A DNA stretch of 49,734 bases, from the NCBI GenBank assembly GCA_030529825.1, contig JAUMWD010000012.1, forward strand, positions 1 through 49,734, given 5' to 3'. This document shows, piece after piece, positions 41,504 through 49,589 of this stretch (the first letter of the stretch is position 1; each line of letters starts with the position of its first letter). Made by a program: the position numbers and the translations under genes. Source of the DNA: Bacillota bacterium. GTDB lineage: Bacteria; Bacillota; Clostridia; Oscillospirales; Oscillospiraceae. Under the pieces are notes generated by a model that was not told the DNA's origin, ran no database searches, and saw only the letters and a list, made by a program, of their open reading frames with translations.

Positions 41504-41550
41504 AGAAATCTGAACTTTTATTTTTGGAAAGTCAAGTTCTACACCAATTC
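41504..41550 (-). repeat. Palindromic repeat R4, copy B
   Basis: GAATTGGTGTAGAA...TTCTACACCAATTC, 14-bp perfect outer arms; inverted relative to 37486-37534. Together the copies bracket the FAD-enzyme operon. Confidence 0.65.
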
Positions 41551-41572
41551 AAATGGGCTGTCTGCTCCCTTA

Positions 41573-41878
41573 TTAGCAATCCAGTGATGGTCTGGTATAT
41601 ATCACAATGTCGTATTCTTTAAATACGTCCATTTCGTTTATTGATTTGAACTGAATGTCGTAATTACTCGAAATGTAATACATCTCATCATAGGTGTAAT
41701 CAAGCTCTTCAAAATTGAGGCTGTATTTATAGCAGGCATATGCCGCACGGTACGAGCCAAGTTCAGTGTATATGAAGCCAAGTCGTCGGTAAAACTGTGC
41801 AATAAGTTCCTTGTTGGCATCTTTGGTGTCTGGCAAATAAGCCCCGTCATAAGACGGGGCCTTTTTGAAAGAAGACAT
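41573..41878 (-). pseudogene. TPR-protein C-terminal remnant
   Basis: 101 residues if read from ATG 41878 (a longer reading is open to 41923). A single TPR-like pair is visible: QFYRRLGFIYTELGSYRAAY followed by ACYKYSLNFE, then an acidic Tyr-rich tail. No RBS is present, and the first residues are encoded by a plus-strand terminator hairpin. It is probably the 3' end of a TPR gene fused by rearrangement to non-coding DNA. Confidence 0.4.
41841..41866 (+). terminator. Plus-strand terminator hairpin
   Basis: GCCCCGTC-ataa-GACGGGGC followed by CTTTTT. It lies in an intergenic region and overlaps the 5' end of the TPR remnant frame. Confidence 0.6.
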
Positions 41879-41929
41879 AATGCGTTGCAGTAATTCTTGG
41901 GGGGCCAGTAAATACTGCAGCATTCTGGC

Positions 41930-43705
41930 TTACACGATGTTGTACTTTTTCAGAAGCTCTGCAACAACATTATTGGTGAGAGGCTCCTTCAACAAGTCAA
42001 GCAAGGGTTTCACTGTGGGGATAATGAACTCGAGAGGCTTCTTGCCGTCAAGCAGTTTGCTTGTTGCATACAGCAGGTCTCGGATATCATATACGCTGCC
42101 CCACACCTCGGGTATACCACGGTCTATATTGCACAGCGTGTAGACTGCTTCCATACCGGTACGGATAGAATACTCGGTGGTAAATACGGTGTCGCGGGGA
42201 GTCTCGCAGAACTGGCCTACAAATGCCAGGTTGACAGAGCCTTCTGGGACAACCAGAGGACGGTCACCTTCTGCTCTGGGCATGAAGAAGGTAGTTACAT
42301 AAGGCATCATGCAAGGTGTGGTGTTGCATTCCTTCTCTGCCAACTCCATAATCTGATCTTCAGGCATACCGATGTGATACAGCCATTCTGCGCAGAGCTC
42401 AATACCGGTACACTGAGCCATGGGCTTCTTAATGAAGTCGCCTTCATCGTGCCAGCAATTCAGACCGTAAACCCAGATGAGGCAGTGATCCTTGGGCTGC
42501 TCCTGGAACTGGCCCTGGCGGTTGATAGTCCAGCTTATAAGCCAGCTGGAGTCGCGGCAGGTTACAATACCGCCGGTGACAACCTTGCCGGACAGAGGAT
42601 CACGATGGCAGATTTCCTGAATGCGCTTGAGAATGTCCTTGTTTGCAGTGTCAACAGTCCAGGATTCCCAGCTTGTTGCTTCGATATCCTTGAAGAATTT
42701 CTCGGGACGGCCGAAAGCAGGATCCTGTGCAGCGAGCTTCTTCCACAGTTCGATGGAGGGACCTTCGCCGTTCTTGATAGTGACAACGGGAGCGTGGGTC
42801 TGGTCGCCGTATGCGGAGCCGTCGCCCTGGCTGCCGTTGGTGCAGATAACCAGGTCATCTTCGGTGAGGTCAATGGTATGCTCTACGCCGCTTTGCTTGT
42901 AGACAATCTTCTTTGCAACCTTTTTCTCGGGAGTGCAGTCACATACGATGTCGGTAACAGCTGTGTCAAACAGCACCTTGCCGCCGTGGTCGGTGATGTA
43001 TTTGCACATGGGGAGAATCATGTTCTCGTACTGGTTGTAACGGGTGAAACGAAGAGCACTAAGGTCGGGCAGACCATCAATGTGGTGTATATAGCGCTGC
43101 AGATACAGCTTCATTTCCAGCGCACTGTGCCATTTTTCGAATGCGAACATGGTCTGCCAGTAGGTCCAGAAGTTTGTCTTGTAGAAGTCATCGTCGAAAA
43201 CATCGTCGATAGTCTTGTCTTCAAGAGACTTGTTGGTTGCCATAAAGAGCTTGAGAAGCTGCATTGCGGCCTCGGGATTGAGGTCGTACTTTCTGTCGGT
43301 ATGAGCGTCCTGACCCTGTTTTTCGGTAACGCGGCACAGAGAGAAGTTGGGGTCTTCCTTGTTGACTGCGTAATACTCAGAGAAAATGGTTTCGCCGGGA
43401 TTTACAATCGAGGGAATGGACTTGAACAGATCCCACATACACTCGAAGTGGTTGTCCATTTCACGACCGCCACGCATGATAAATCCCTTAGTAGCATCGT
43501 AGATACCGTCGCAGGAGCCGCCTGCGAGAGGAAGATGCTCAAAAAGGGTAATGTGGTCGCCGGGCATCTGTGCATCGCGAATCAGGAAGCAGGCTGCTGC
43601 AAGTCCTGCAAGTCCGGTACCTACTATGTAGGCAGATTTTTTCTCAATGCCTTCCGGCTTTTTCGGCGTGGCAAACGCTTCATAGTTACCGCTGCTGTAA
43701 TACAT
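41930..43705 (-). CDS. ohyA: Oleate hydratase
   Basis: 591 residues from ATG 43705 (AGGAGG 8 bases upstream), the normal length. FAD motif YIVGTGLAGLAAACFLI, catalytic Glu82 in MRGGREMDNHFECMWD, the YYAVNKEDPNFSLCR region and C-terminal FVGQFCETPRDTVFTTEYS followed by RTGMEAVYTL are diagnostic of the MCRA/oleate hydratase family, which adds water to the cis-9 double bond of free oleic or linoleic acid to give 10-hydroxy acids. In gut Firmicutes and staphylococci this detoxifies host or dietary unsaturated fatty acids. Cytoplasmic, membrane-associated. It lies 55 bases after the Crp/Fnr gene and is probably co-transcribed or controlled by it. Confidence 0.93.
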   Translation of the reverse strand: MYYSSGNYEAFATPKKPEGIEKKSAYIVGTGLAGLAAACFLIRDAQMPGDHITLFEHLPLAGGSCDGIYDATKGFIMRGGREMDNHFECMWDLFKSIPSIVNPGETIFSEYYAVNKEDPNFSLCRVTEKQGQDAHTDRKYDLNPEAAMQLLKLFMATNKSLEDKTIDDVFDDDFYKTNFWTYWQTMFAFEKWHSALEMKLYLQRYIHHIDGLPDLSALRFTRYNQYENMILPMCKYITDHGGKVLFDTAVTDIVCDCTPEKKVAKKIVYKQSGVEHTIDLTEDDLVICTNGSQGDGSAYGDQTHAPVVTIKNGEGPSIELWKKLAAQDPAFGRPEKFFKDIEATSWESWTVDTANKDILKRIQEICHRDPLSGKVVTGGIVTCRDSSWLISWTINRQGQFQEQPKDHCLIWVYGLNCWHDEGDFIKKPMAQCTGIELCAEWLYHIGMPEDQIMELAEKECNTTPCMMPYVTTFFMPRAEGDRPLVVPEGSVNLAFVGQFCETPRDTVFTTEYSIRTGMEAVYTLCNIDRGIPEVWGSVYDIRDLLYATSKLLDGKKPLEFIIPTVKPLLDLLKEPLTNNVVAELLKKYNIV

Positions 43706-43736
43706 AATTTTTTCCTCCTGGTTAATATTTTGTATT

Positions 43737-43757
43737 TTTACCATCATGGACGGTAAA
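43737..43757. promoter_or_regulatory. Inverted repeat upstream of ohyA
   Basis: TTTACC (43737-43742) and GGTAAA (43752-43757) with a 9-base centre lie between the Crp/Fnr stop and the ohyA RBS. It could be an operator for either local regulator; the match is short. Confidence 0.35.
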
Positions 43758-43760
43758 GTA

Positions 43761-44429
43761 CTATTGTCTTCTGGCGAATGAATCGAGGCCGTCCCGGTCA
43801 AGTATTCTTATTCTGCCTCGGTGGGTTTCTATGAAACCCATTTCTGCCAGCATTTCAAGCTCACGGCTTATTACTACGCGTGTTGTTGCAAGGCTGTTGG
43901 CAATTTCCTCGTGTGTAATTTTAACGCTGTCCTTTCCCGGCTCACAGCTTTCCGCAATTAGCTTGGCGACGCAGCCACGCAGAGTATTGAAGAAGTAAAA
44001 TGCATTGCTGTTAATTATCGCCTGAGCCATATCCGCAGCAGCATCAAAAATGAATTCTGCCATATCCGGAACCTCAAATGCCACCGCTTCAAGTGCAGCT
44101 CTGGGAATATACGCCATGACGGACTTTTCCGTTGCCTGCAAGCCCGGGATTACGTCCTTTGCTTTTGCCTTGTCAACGGTCATGATGCAGAACACACTTC
44201 CGCTCCTAATATTCAAAAGTGTCATTTCCCGGCCTGCTGCCGATGCGATATATACTCGCAGATTTCCCTCAAGGACAAATATCATTCCATCCTTTTTTGC
44301 ACTGTGAATGATAACGCTCTCGTTGGACATGAACTTTCTTATTGTAATATTTTCGTTGATAATGCTGCGTTGTCGTTCGTTCAGCTTATCCCAACAGGGA
44401 ATAAACCGGGAATAATCATCAAGTACCAT
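43761..44429 (-). CDS. Crp/Fnr-family transcriptional regulator
   Basis: 222 residues; GAGGTGACAAT precedes the ATG. The N-terminal cyclic-nucleotide-binding fold (DGMIFVLEGNLRVYIASAAG, REMTLLNIRSGSVFCIM) is followed by the dimerisation helix and a winged HTH (HEEIANSLATTRVVISRELEML). One Cys in the SGSVFCIM strand may sense redox or ligand; no four-Cys Fnr cluster is seen. This branch in Firmicutes often has a single local target, here most likely ohyA, 55 bases downstream. A good palindrome in its own upstream region suggests autoregulation. Confidence 0.85.
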   Translation of the reverse strand: MVLDDYSRFIPCWDKLNERQRSIINENITIRKFMSNESVIIHSAKKDGMIFVLEGNLRVYIASAAGREMTLLNIRSGSVFCIMTVDKAKAKDVIPGLQATEKSVMAYIPRAALEAVAFEVPDMAEFIFDAAADMAQAIINSNAFYFFNTLRGCVAKLIAESCEPGKDSVKITHEEIANSLATTRVVISRELEMLAEMGFIETHRGRIRILDRDGLDSFARRQ

Positions 44430-44448
44430 ATTGTCACCTCGATTTAAT

Positions 44449-44465
44449 TGTTAGTACCACTAACA
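44449..44465. promoter_or_regulatory. Palindromic operator upstream of the Crp/Fnr gene
   Basis: TGTTAGT-acc-ACTAACA, perfect 7-bp arms, 20 bases before the ATG at 44429. It could bind the Crp/Fnr or the TetR product. Confidence 0.55.
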
Positions 44466-44481
44466 TAAATACTTAAAAAAA

Positions 44482-44545
44482 GAGGCGCATTCGTTTCTTT
44501 GTCTAAAGATTATCAATATTCAAAGTGTTTTTCTGCGCCTTTTGT
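44482..44545 (-). terminator. Possible terminator of the TetR gene
   Basis: On the minus strand AAAAGGCGCA and TGCGCCTCTTTTTTT close a large (about 44-base) loop after the TetR gene. The long loop lowers confidence. Confidence 0.4.
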
Positions 44546-44582
44546 TACACAAGCAAAAATTTGTATAAACCATATTAAAAAA

Positions 44583-45209
44583 CTATTCAGATTTTATGTA
44601 GTTTGCAATAAGCGTACTTGTAAAATTAACGATATCTACAGGTTTTATACCAACTGCAGCATCCTGATATATGCTTGGAGCAGTATAGGCATTAAGCATT
44701 ACCTGATATACCTCAAGAATATTTATATCCGGCTTTATAGAGCCGTCGGCCTGCCCTTCCTGCAAAGCTCTGAGTGCGGGAATGGGGATTTCTTTTTCAC
44801 AGTAGTCCCAAAAGACCTTCTTCATATCATTGGTTTCCGAAATGCGCTTATCCGATGCCGATGCAAACATTTCGAGGGTATACTTATACCATTCCGGAAA
44901 CTCCAGATACAGTTCAAAATATACCTCCATGCAGGCAGTATATTTTTCATATCCCGTACTTAGTCCCAAGGCCTTTTCTCTGTAGCGATTCATGAAAATA
45001 TCATAAAACTCAACAAGCGCGTCCTGCCAGGTGCGGTTAATAAGCTCATCCTTTGTCCCGAAATAACGGTAAACGGACATCGGCGTAAGCCCCGCTTCCT
45101 TTGCGATGGCGTTGATTGAAGTGTTGGCAATGCCGTTTTTCAGAAACAGCGCTTGGGCCACCTTGATAACTCTGCCGATATTCAGTTCTCTTTCTTCAGC
45201 TCTGCTCAT
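44583..45209 (-). CDS. TetR-family transcriptional regulator
   Basis: 208 residues. The TetR HTH is clear: ALFLKNGIANTSINAIAKEA followed by GLTPMSVYRYFGTKDELI. The ligand domain is helical, aromatic-rich (YEKYTACMEVYFELYLEFPEWYKYT) and plausible for a fatty acid or other hydrophobic effector. It lies upstream of the Crp/Fnr gene on the same strand, with a spacer that holds a palindrome and a possible terminator, so it may control crp/ohyA. A promoter for it may lie in the 44 bases after the VWA gene stop. Confidence 0.88.
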   Translation of the reverse strand: MSRAEERELNIGRVIKVAQALFLKNGIANTSINAIAKEAGLTPMSVYRYFGTKDELINRTWQDALVEFYDIFMNRYREKALGLSTGYEKYTACMEVYFELYLEFPEWYKYTLEMFASASDKRISETNDMKKVFWDYCEKEIPIPALRALQEGQADGSIKPDINILEVYQVMLNAYTAPSIYQDAAVGIKPVDIVNFTSTLIANYIKSE

Positions 45210-45253
45210 TATATCACCGACACTATTATTACACAGCGTAGATAGTTTTGCAA

Positions 45254-47056
45254 TTATCTTATAAGCGAAACCAGCAGTTTCTCAAAATCATCCAGAACAC
45301 TGCTCTGACTTGCACAGATGATTCCCTTTTCGTACATCCGGTTGTACACCTCAAGGTGCTTATCCTGCTCTGCCGAACCGTAAAGAATGGGAATAACAAT
45401 TATACCATTTTTTCTTGCCTCCTGAACGGCGGAGCGTACATCCGCTGTCGCTTCCGTCTCTCCACGATAGCCAGAAGGAAGCCCGTCTGACAAAATAACA
45501 AGTATTTTACGCTTTTCCCTGCGCTTTGAAAGCTCCATTGAAACGCTTCTGATAGAATAGCCGTCCTTATTGCCGTTACCCGGAGTCAAAGTTCTAAGTG
45601 CATCCGTGCATCTATTCCCCAGTTCTTTCTGGTTATAATTCTTAATCACAGTGTGCTCAACGATGTCAACGCCTCCATCGAAGGCAACTATCTTCGTATA
45701 GGCAATCCCCTTCAGTGCTTCCTCCAGTACAGCAGCTGTTTTCAGCGCCGTTACGAGCTTTGACTCACCGTTTTCAAAGCCAGTCCCCATGCTTCCCGAT
45801 TTATCAATCAGCAGGCAGAAGCTGCTTTCGTATTCCCGGGGGGAGCTTTTTCTGCTGAAAACATCAGGGTCATCCACCTCCACGCGCCAAAGGTTTTTCC
45901 GGGAAACGCTGCCTGTGCGTTCTCCCTCACGGCGCTGTCTCTGATCTCTGAGCATTCGCTCAAGCCGATTGTGCAGTACCTTTGCCTGCGTTTTTTCGGA
46001 GAGCACCGCCCCATTGGGAGTTACATATTTTTCTGTAAATTCTACATTGGGATAGAGTCTACTGAGCATCCCCGCATTGCCCCTTGAAAGCGGCTCGCCC
46101 TCTGCTGTATCAACTCTGTTTGCCTTTTGGTACTCCTTTTCTTTTTCAAGCTCTCTGACGCAGCCGATGAGCATTTCCTTGGTTTCGCTTTCCGTTAGGG
46201 CTGTAAGTCCGTCTACACCCTTTGCAGCACCCAGCACCTGCTCGATGGAATCCACGGGCAGCGCTGTCTCCGCTGCTGTTATACGGCTGTCTGTGCCGTC
46301 ACCCTCCTGTTCTGTGCGCTCTTCGCAGGAGTATGCGTATTCATCGGCTTCGGGCTCAAGCAGCTCCGCAATGCCCTCACAGCTTTCCGCAATCAGCCCG
46401 TCGCAGAGCAACAACAGCTCAAGGCATTTTTCGCCGCACTCCGCCGCAGTTTCTGAAAGCACTGCGGAATCCACAAGGTTAAAAATGCCGTCATCTACTC
46501 CATCTGCTTTGAGGCCCGTCAGCGCCCTTACCTTCAGAGCAAATAGCAGGCCGCCCAGCTTCGTGCAGTCATTCTCTGCCGCACATTCCGCGAAGCTTAT
46601 AAAGTGCACCAATGGTATATATCCGCGAAAGCGAGCACAGATGATATTATTAATTCTGCCTTTCTCGAGTATGCTTAACACTTTTCCCGCAACTGTAACA
46701 GGTGTGAAAGAGGTGATTCCGTATTTGTATTTCATATGCTCAGCAAACTGGCTTTTAACCCTTTGCTGAACGAGTCTATCGGAGCTGCAGGCATGCTGAA
46801 CCTCCTGCGCAAGAAACACTCTCAGAGCGCAGAGCCAATGAGCCTCAGTAAATCCGTCTGCGAGCATAAAAGGCTTCAGGCTAAGAGTAACTTCTTTCCC
46901 CAAAAGTCCGCACCTCATGCTGTCGTCAACCGACACCGAGGTCACCAGCCTGTTTCTGTCAAGATAGTATAGGTTTCGGCCAAGAATCGATACTACGGGC
47001 TCTGTTTCTATAAAGCTGCGAAACTTAACCAGTGCTTCGTCATATTCCCTGCTCAT
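45254..47056 (-). CDS. VWA-domain protein of a MoxR/VWA system
   Basis: 600 residues. The C-terminal quarter is a von Willebrand A domain with a complete MIDAS: LLIDKSGSMG (Asp418, Ser420, Ser422), a Thr in LRTLTPGNGNKD and Asp in VILSDGLPSG. Residues 1-110 form a helical region with two Cys, and 240-400 are low-complexity and charged with a REGERTG stretch, as in CobT/CoxE-like partners of MoxR ATPases. The start overlaps the AAA+ gene stop by four bases. In known MoxR-VWA pairs the VWA protein delivers the ATPase to a client (metal insertion or complex remodelling); no client enzyme gene adjoins this operon. Confidence 0.85.
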   Translation of the reverse strand: MSREYDEALVKFRSFIETEPVVSILGRNLYYLDRNRLVTSVSVDDSMRCGLLGKEVTLSLKPFMLADGFTEAHWLCALRVFLAQEVQHACSSDRLVQQRVKSQFAEHMKYKYGITSFTPVTVAGKVLSILEKGRINNIICARFRGYIPLVHFISFAECAAENDCTKLGGLLFALKVRALTGLKADGVDDGIFNLVDSAVLSETAAECGEKCLELLLLCDGLIAESCEGIAELLEPEADEYAYSCEERTEQEGDGTDSRITAAETALPVDSIEQVLGAAKGVDGLTALTESETKEMLIGCVRELEKEKEYQKANRVDTAEGEPLSRGNAGMLSRLYPNVEFTEKYVTPNGAVLSEKTQAKVLHNRLERMLRDQRQRREGERTGSVSRKNLWRVEVDDPDVFSRKSSPREYESSFCLLIDKSGSMGTGFENGESKLVTALKTAAVLEEALKGIAYTKIVAFDGGVDIVEHTVIKNYNQKELGNRCTDALRTLTPGNGNKDGYSIRSVSMELSKRREKRKILVILSDGLPSGYRGETEATADVRSAVQEARKNGIIVIPILYGSAEQDKHLEVYNRMYEKGIICASQSSVLDDFEKLLVSLIR

Positions 47057-48357
47057 CTTACAAGGCTCTCCACAAGCTCTGCAAGCTGCATTCTCGTGTA
47101 GAGATCCTGCGGCTTGCCTGCTACATTGTCCATAAGCCCTGCCTTGAGTCCCAGCAGCGGTTCGGTGCGAAGGGCGTCGATGAAGCCTCGAATCGTCATC
47201 GCCTCAGGCTCCAGCCCCTCTCTGTCGCAAATCATTTCTCTTATCATAGAATACATTTCGTCACACACGCGCAGACTTTCCTCGCTCGCCTCGGGTACCA
47301 CGCGGTGCAATACCTCCGCTATGCTCACGGGCTGTGTCATATGCAGAGGTGTAAAGCGGTCAACAGTCGCCTCATTCATAAAGTTCGTGCCTGCGTAATC
47401 CTCGTTCATCGTAATTGTAAAGGAAGACCAGCTTTTCATTTTCACGAGACCGTATCCGGGCACCTGAATGCTGCGTGCCGAGTCCATAAGGCTGTGCAGA
47501 ACATCGGCACATTCGGGCTTAATCGTATTGCCCTCGTCCAGCACAACATCAGCTCCTGCCTGTAGATACAGCAGCATATCACTGAGCTTATAGCTCATGG
47601 TGCCGTGCTCAATGACCGGGCCGCCCAATAGGTCGAGCTTATCAAGCTCCGCACTACCCTGCATTCTGTACTGCGGCACTCCCAGCAGCCAGTCTACTGT
47701 CTGCATGAGCGTATTCTTACCCGAGCCTTTGTTTCCCACAAGTCGGAGATTCAGTCCCGTGAGCCTGTAGCTTAAGGCTCTCGTAAGCTCACCCATAGCT
47801 GTTTCCTGCACAAATTTCACCGGTGGATTGGGTATCATGTCTTTGTATTCAACCTCGTCCACTATGCTATCAAGCACCGCAACAATCACCTTCTCGGGTA
47901 CAGCCTGGCTCAACAAATACTCCGCCTTCTCCGTGAGCTGCTCAAGGCTTCCGCGGCCCGCTTCAAATGCACTTTTTATTGCTCTGTCCACCGCTTCCCC
48001 AACTCCGCTTTTGGGGCTGTATTCTACAATATAGCCCCACGCATTGTCGTCGTCAGGGGTACATGCCTCACCATCGGGTCTGCAAAGGGAGACTACCCGT
48101 GCACAGACCGCGCCCGCTCGCAAAAGGCTTATCAGTTCGTCCGTGGGTGCGTTTATAATTCCAATACAGTTCAGTGCGTTTTCAGATTTTTCTTCGCTTT
48201 CAAAACACATGGGCTTTGCCGATGTGTCGCTTTCGTTTTTTGACCTGCATATACAGATGCTTTGCCACCGCTCCTGCGGTGTGCTTTTCAAGCTTCGCAT
48301 AAAATCCATTTTCATGGGCGCTCTCATATTGCTGCCGCTGCATACTGCTTTTTCCAT
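47053..48357 (-). CDS. MoxR/CbbQ-type AAA+ ATPase
   Basis: 434 residues; AAAGGAGG before ATG 48357 is a strong RBS. The N-terminal 190 residues are unusual for MoxR, Cys-rich at first (VCSGSN, SICICRS, MCFES) and unmatched. The AAA+ module begins near 200: Walker A VGNKGSGKNT (Lys214), Walker B ADVVLDEGN (Asp274, Glu275), sensor-1 FTITMNEDY, arginine-finger region ATVDRFTPLHM. It resembles CbbQ/MoxR remodelling ATPases. It overlaps the VWA gene by four bases and follows the LRR gene by 11 bases, so the three act together. Likely ATP-driven remodelling of a target recognised by the LRR or VWA partner. Confidence 0.88.
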   Translation of the reverse strand: MEKAVCSGSNMRAPMKMDFMRSLKSTPQERWQSICICRSKNESDTSAKPMCFESEEKSENALNCIGIINAPTDELISLLRAGAVCARVVSLCRPDGEACTPDDDNAWGYIVEYSPKSGVGEAVDRAIKSAFEAGRGSLEQLTEKAEYLLSQAVPEKVIVAVLDSIVDEVEYKDMIPNPPVKFVQETAMGELTRALSYRLTGLNLRLVGNKGSGKNTLMQTVDWLLGVPQYRMQGSAELDKLDLLGGPVIEHGTMSYKLSDMLLYLQAGADVVLDEGNTIKPECADVLHSLMDSARSIQVPGYGLVKMKSWSSFTITMNEDYAGTNFMNEATVDRFTPLHMTQPVSIAEVLHRVVPEASEESLRVCDEMYSMIREMICDREGLEPEAMTIRGFIDALRTEPLLGLKAGLMDNVAGKPQDLYTRMQLAELVESLVR

Positions 48358-48368
48358 CTTGGCCTCCT

Positions 48369-49250
48369 TTAATAATTCACCTTTGCCAGCACGGAGGATG
48401 CTCCCCAGGGATATCCCGACGCCGTACCGTGATAATCCACCTTTCGTACGCCAACAAGAGCACAGCCGCCCACGCTTTCAACACTGCTCGGCAGCTGCAG
48501 TCGCTGAATTGAGCAGTCCATATAGAATGCGTCTCTGCCTATTCTCTTAACTCCCTCGGGTATCAAAACCGTTTTCAGCACCTTGCATTTGCAAAATGCT
48601 CCGTCCGGAATGCACTCCATATTCGAGGAAAGCTTCACTGATACAAGGAATATGAAGCCGAAGCACAGAAACTCCGGAATCTCAGTTATGCTGTTGGAGA
48701 TGACAAGGGACTCAAGCTCTCTGTAGGCCGCAAGTGCATAGGGCGCAAGTTTCTTAACACGAATGCCGTCAACAGATGTCGGGGTTTCAAGGTGCTTTAG
48801 GGAGTTGACTCCGCCGTCTGTGTATAGGGCTCCGCTTTCCGCATCAAATGCAAAGTTCATCGCTTCAAGCTCATCGGAAAACACCGGGTTTGTATCCCAG
48901 AGCCGCTCTCTGTTCCATAGCTCTATCTCCTCCTTGAGTGCAGCGCGCTTTTGCTCAAGGTATAATTCTATTCTGTCTGCGGTACAGTTCTGAGTCACAA
49001 AAAACGCAATATCCAATGTGCCTACTGATGCCGTAAACCCTCGGGGGTAGTCCAGATCGATTTGCTTTTTCAGCATATTGTCAACCTGCTTCACAACATC
49101 TCTGAAGCTTGATAATACACGCCAGCCAAAAGCGAATCGCATTCTTAACGCACAAGCCTCAATTCCGTCAGGCGTTAATATACCGAAGTATTCTTCATCA
49201 TCCGTAAATACAATTTTAACATCAGAAAATTCCGTGTCTTTCAGCAGCAT
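48369..49250 (-). CDS. BspA-type leucine-rich-repeat protein, first gene of the MoxR/VWA operon
   Basis: 293 residues from ATG 49250; GGAG 8 bases upstream supports it over a GTG at 49259. No signal peptide, so unlike most BspA-LRR proteins it is probably cytoplasmic. Residues 1-150 are an unassigned alpha/beta domain (LLKDTEFSDVKIVFTDDEEY, later VFSDELEAMNFAFDAESGAL). Residues about 150-293 carry BspA/LRR_5 repeats: IRVKKLAPYALAAYRELESL, VISNSITEIPEFL, CIPDGAFCKCKVLKTVLIPE and VKRIGRDAFYMDC. The repeats should form a recognition surface. It lies 11 bases upstream of the AAA+ gene. Its leader contains an attenuator-like terminator. A sensor or substrate adaptor for the ATPase is inferred. Confidence 0.8.
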   Translation of the reverse strand: MLLKDTEFSDVKIVFTDDEEYFGILTPDGIEACALRMRFAFGWRVLSSFRDVVKQVDNMLKKQIDLDYPRGFTASVGTLDIAFFVTQNCTADRIELYLEQKRAALKEEIELWNRERLWDTNPVFSDELEAMNFAFDAESGALYTDGGVNSLKHLETPTSVDGIRVKKLAPYALAAYRELESLVISNSITEIPEFLCFGFIFLVSVKLSSNMECIPDGAFCKCKVLKTVLIPEGVKRIGRDAFYMDCSIQRLQLPSSVESVGGCALVGVRKVDYHGTASGYPWGASSVLAKVNY

Positions 49251-49265
49251 AAAAATCACTCCAAA

Positions 49266-49313
49266 GAAAAAAGCCGCAATGTCCCGGTGGACATTACGGC
49301 AGCTGCGCGGGAC
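49266..49313 (-). terminator. Attenuator-like terminator in the leader of the LRR-MoxR-VWA operon
   Basis: On the minus strand, a 12-bp stem with one mismatch (GCCGTAATGTCC/GGACATTGCGGC, 49300-49273) is followed at once by TTTTTTC, ending 15 bases before the LRR start codon. Upstream, GTCCCG (49313-49308) can pair with CGGGAC (49286-49281), which is part of the terminator loop and 3' arm, giving a mutually exclusive antiterminator. No gene lies upstream in the window for it to end. Confidence 0.65.
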
Positions 49314-49448
49314 TCACGCAGATATTTATTCGTGTAAATTTTATCAAACAATTTCAAGGCACTCCGCAACTTTTGTTACACACCCTTTCTGTTATTTGAC
49401 GGCAAATGTTGATATTTATGTTGCAAACAGTTTTGCGCACAAACAGCC
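49314..49448. other. Leader/upstream region of the LRR operon
   Basis: AT-rich and non-coding. A minus-strand TGATAAAAT near 49340 could be a -10, but no convincing -35 is spaced correctly. Nothing else is recognised. Confidence 0.4.
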
Positions 49449-49517
49449 AAAAAGTCCTGTAAAATTCGCAATTTCTCGCGTTTTTCAGAACTTTTTACGA
49501 GCGCTTTTGCGCAAGTG
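49449..49517 (+). repeat. Dispersed structured repeat R3, copy B
   Basis: AAAAAGTCCTG...CAGAACTTTTT stem around the conserved loop ATTCGCAATTTCTCGCGTTTTT, followed by a GCGC-tttt-GCGC hairpin (GTATTTTTGTGT in copy A). See 36737-36806. Confidence 0.65.
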
Positions 49518-49589
49518 AGTAAGTCGCGCTACAAAGAAAAAACATAATTTTTTGAGTTTTTAGCCGGCCTTTGCTCGCCGGTTGCGGTT

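Noticed and set aside
42374-43756. 460-residue plus-strand ORF opposite ohyA
   Set aside because: Exact antisense of a well-recognised oleate hydratase; Cys/Val/Gly-rich translation with no RBS and no motif. It is open only because of third-position bias in ohyA.
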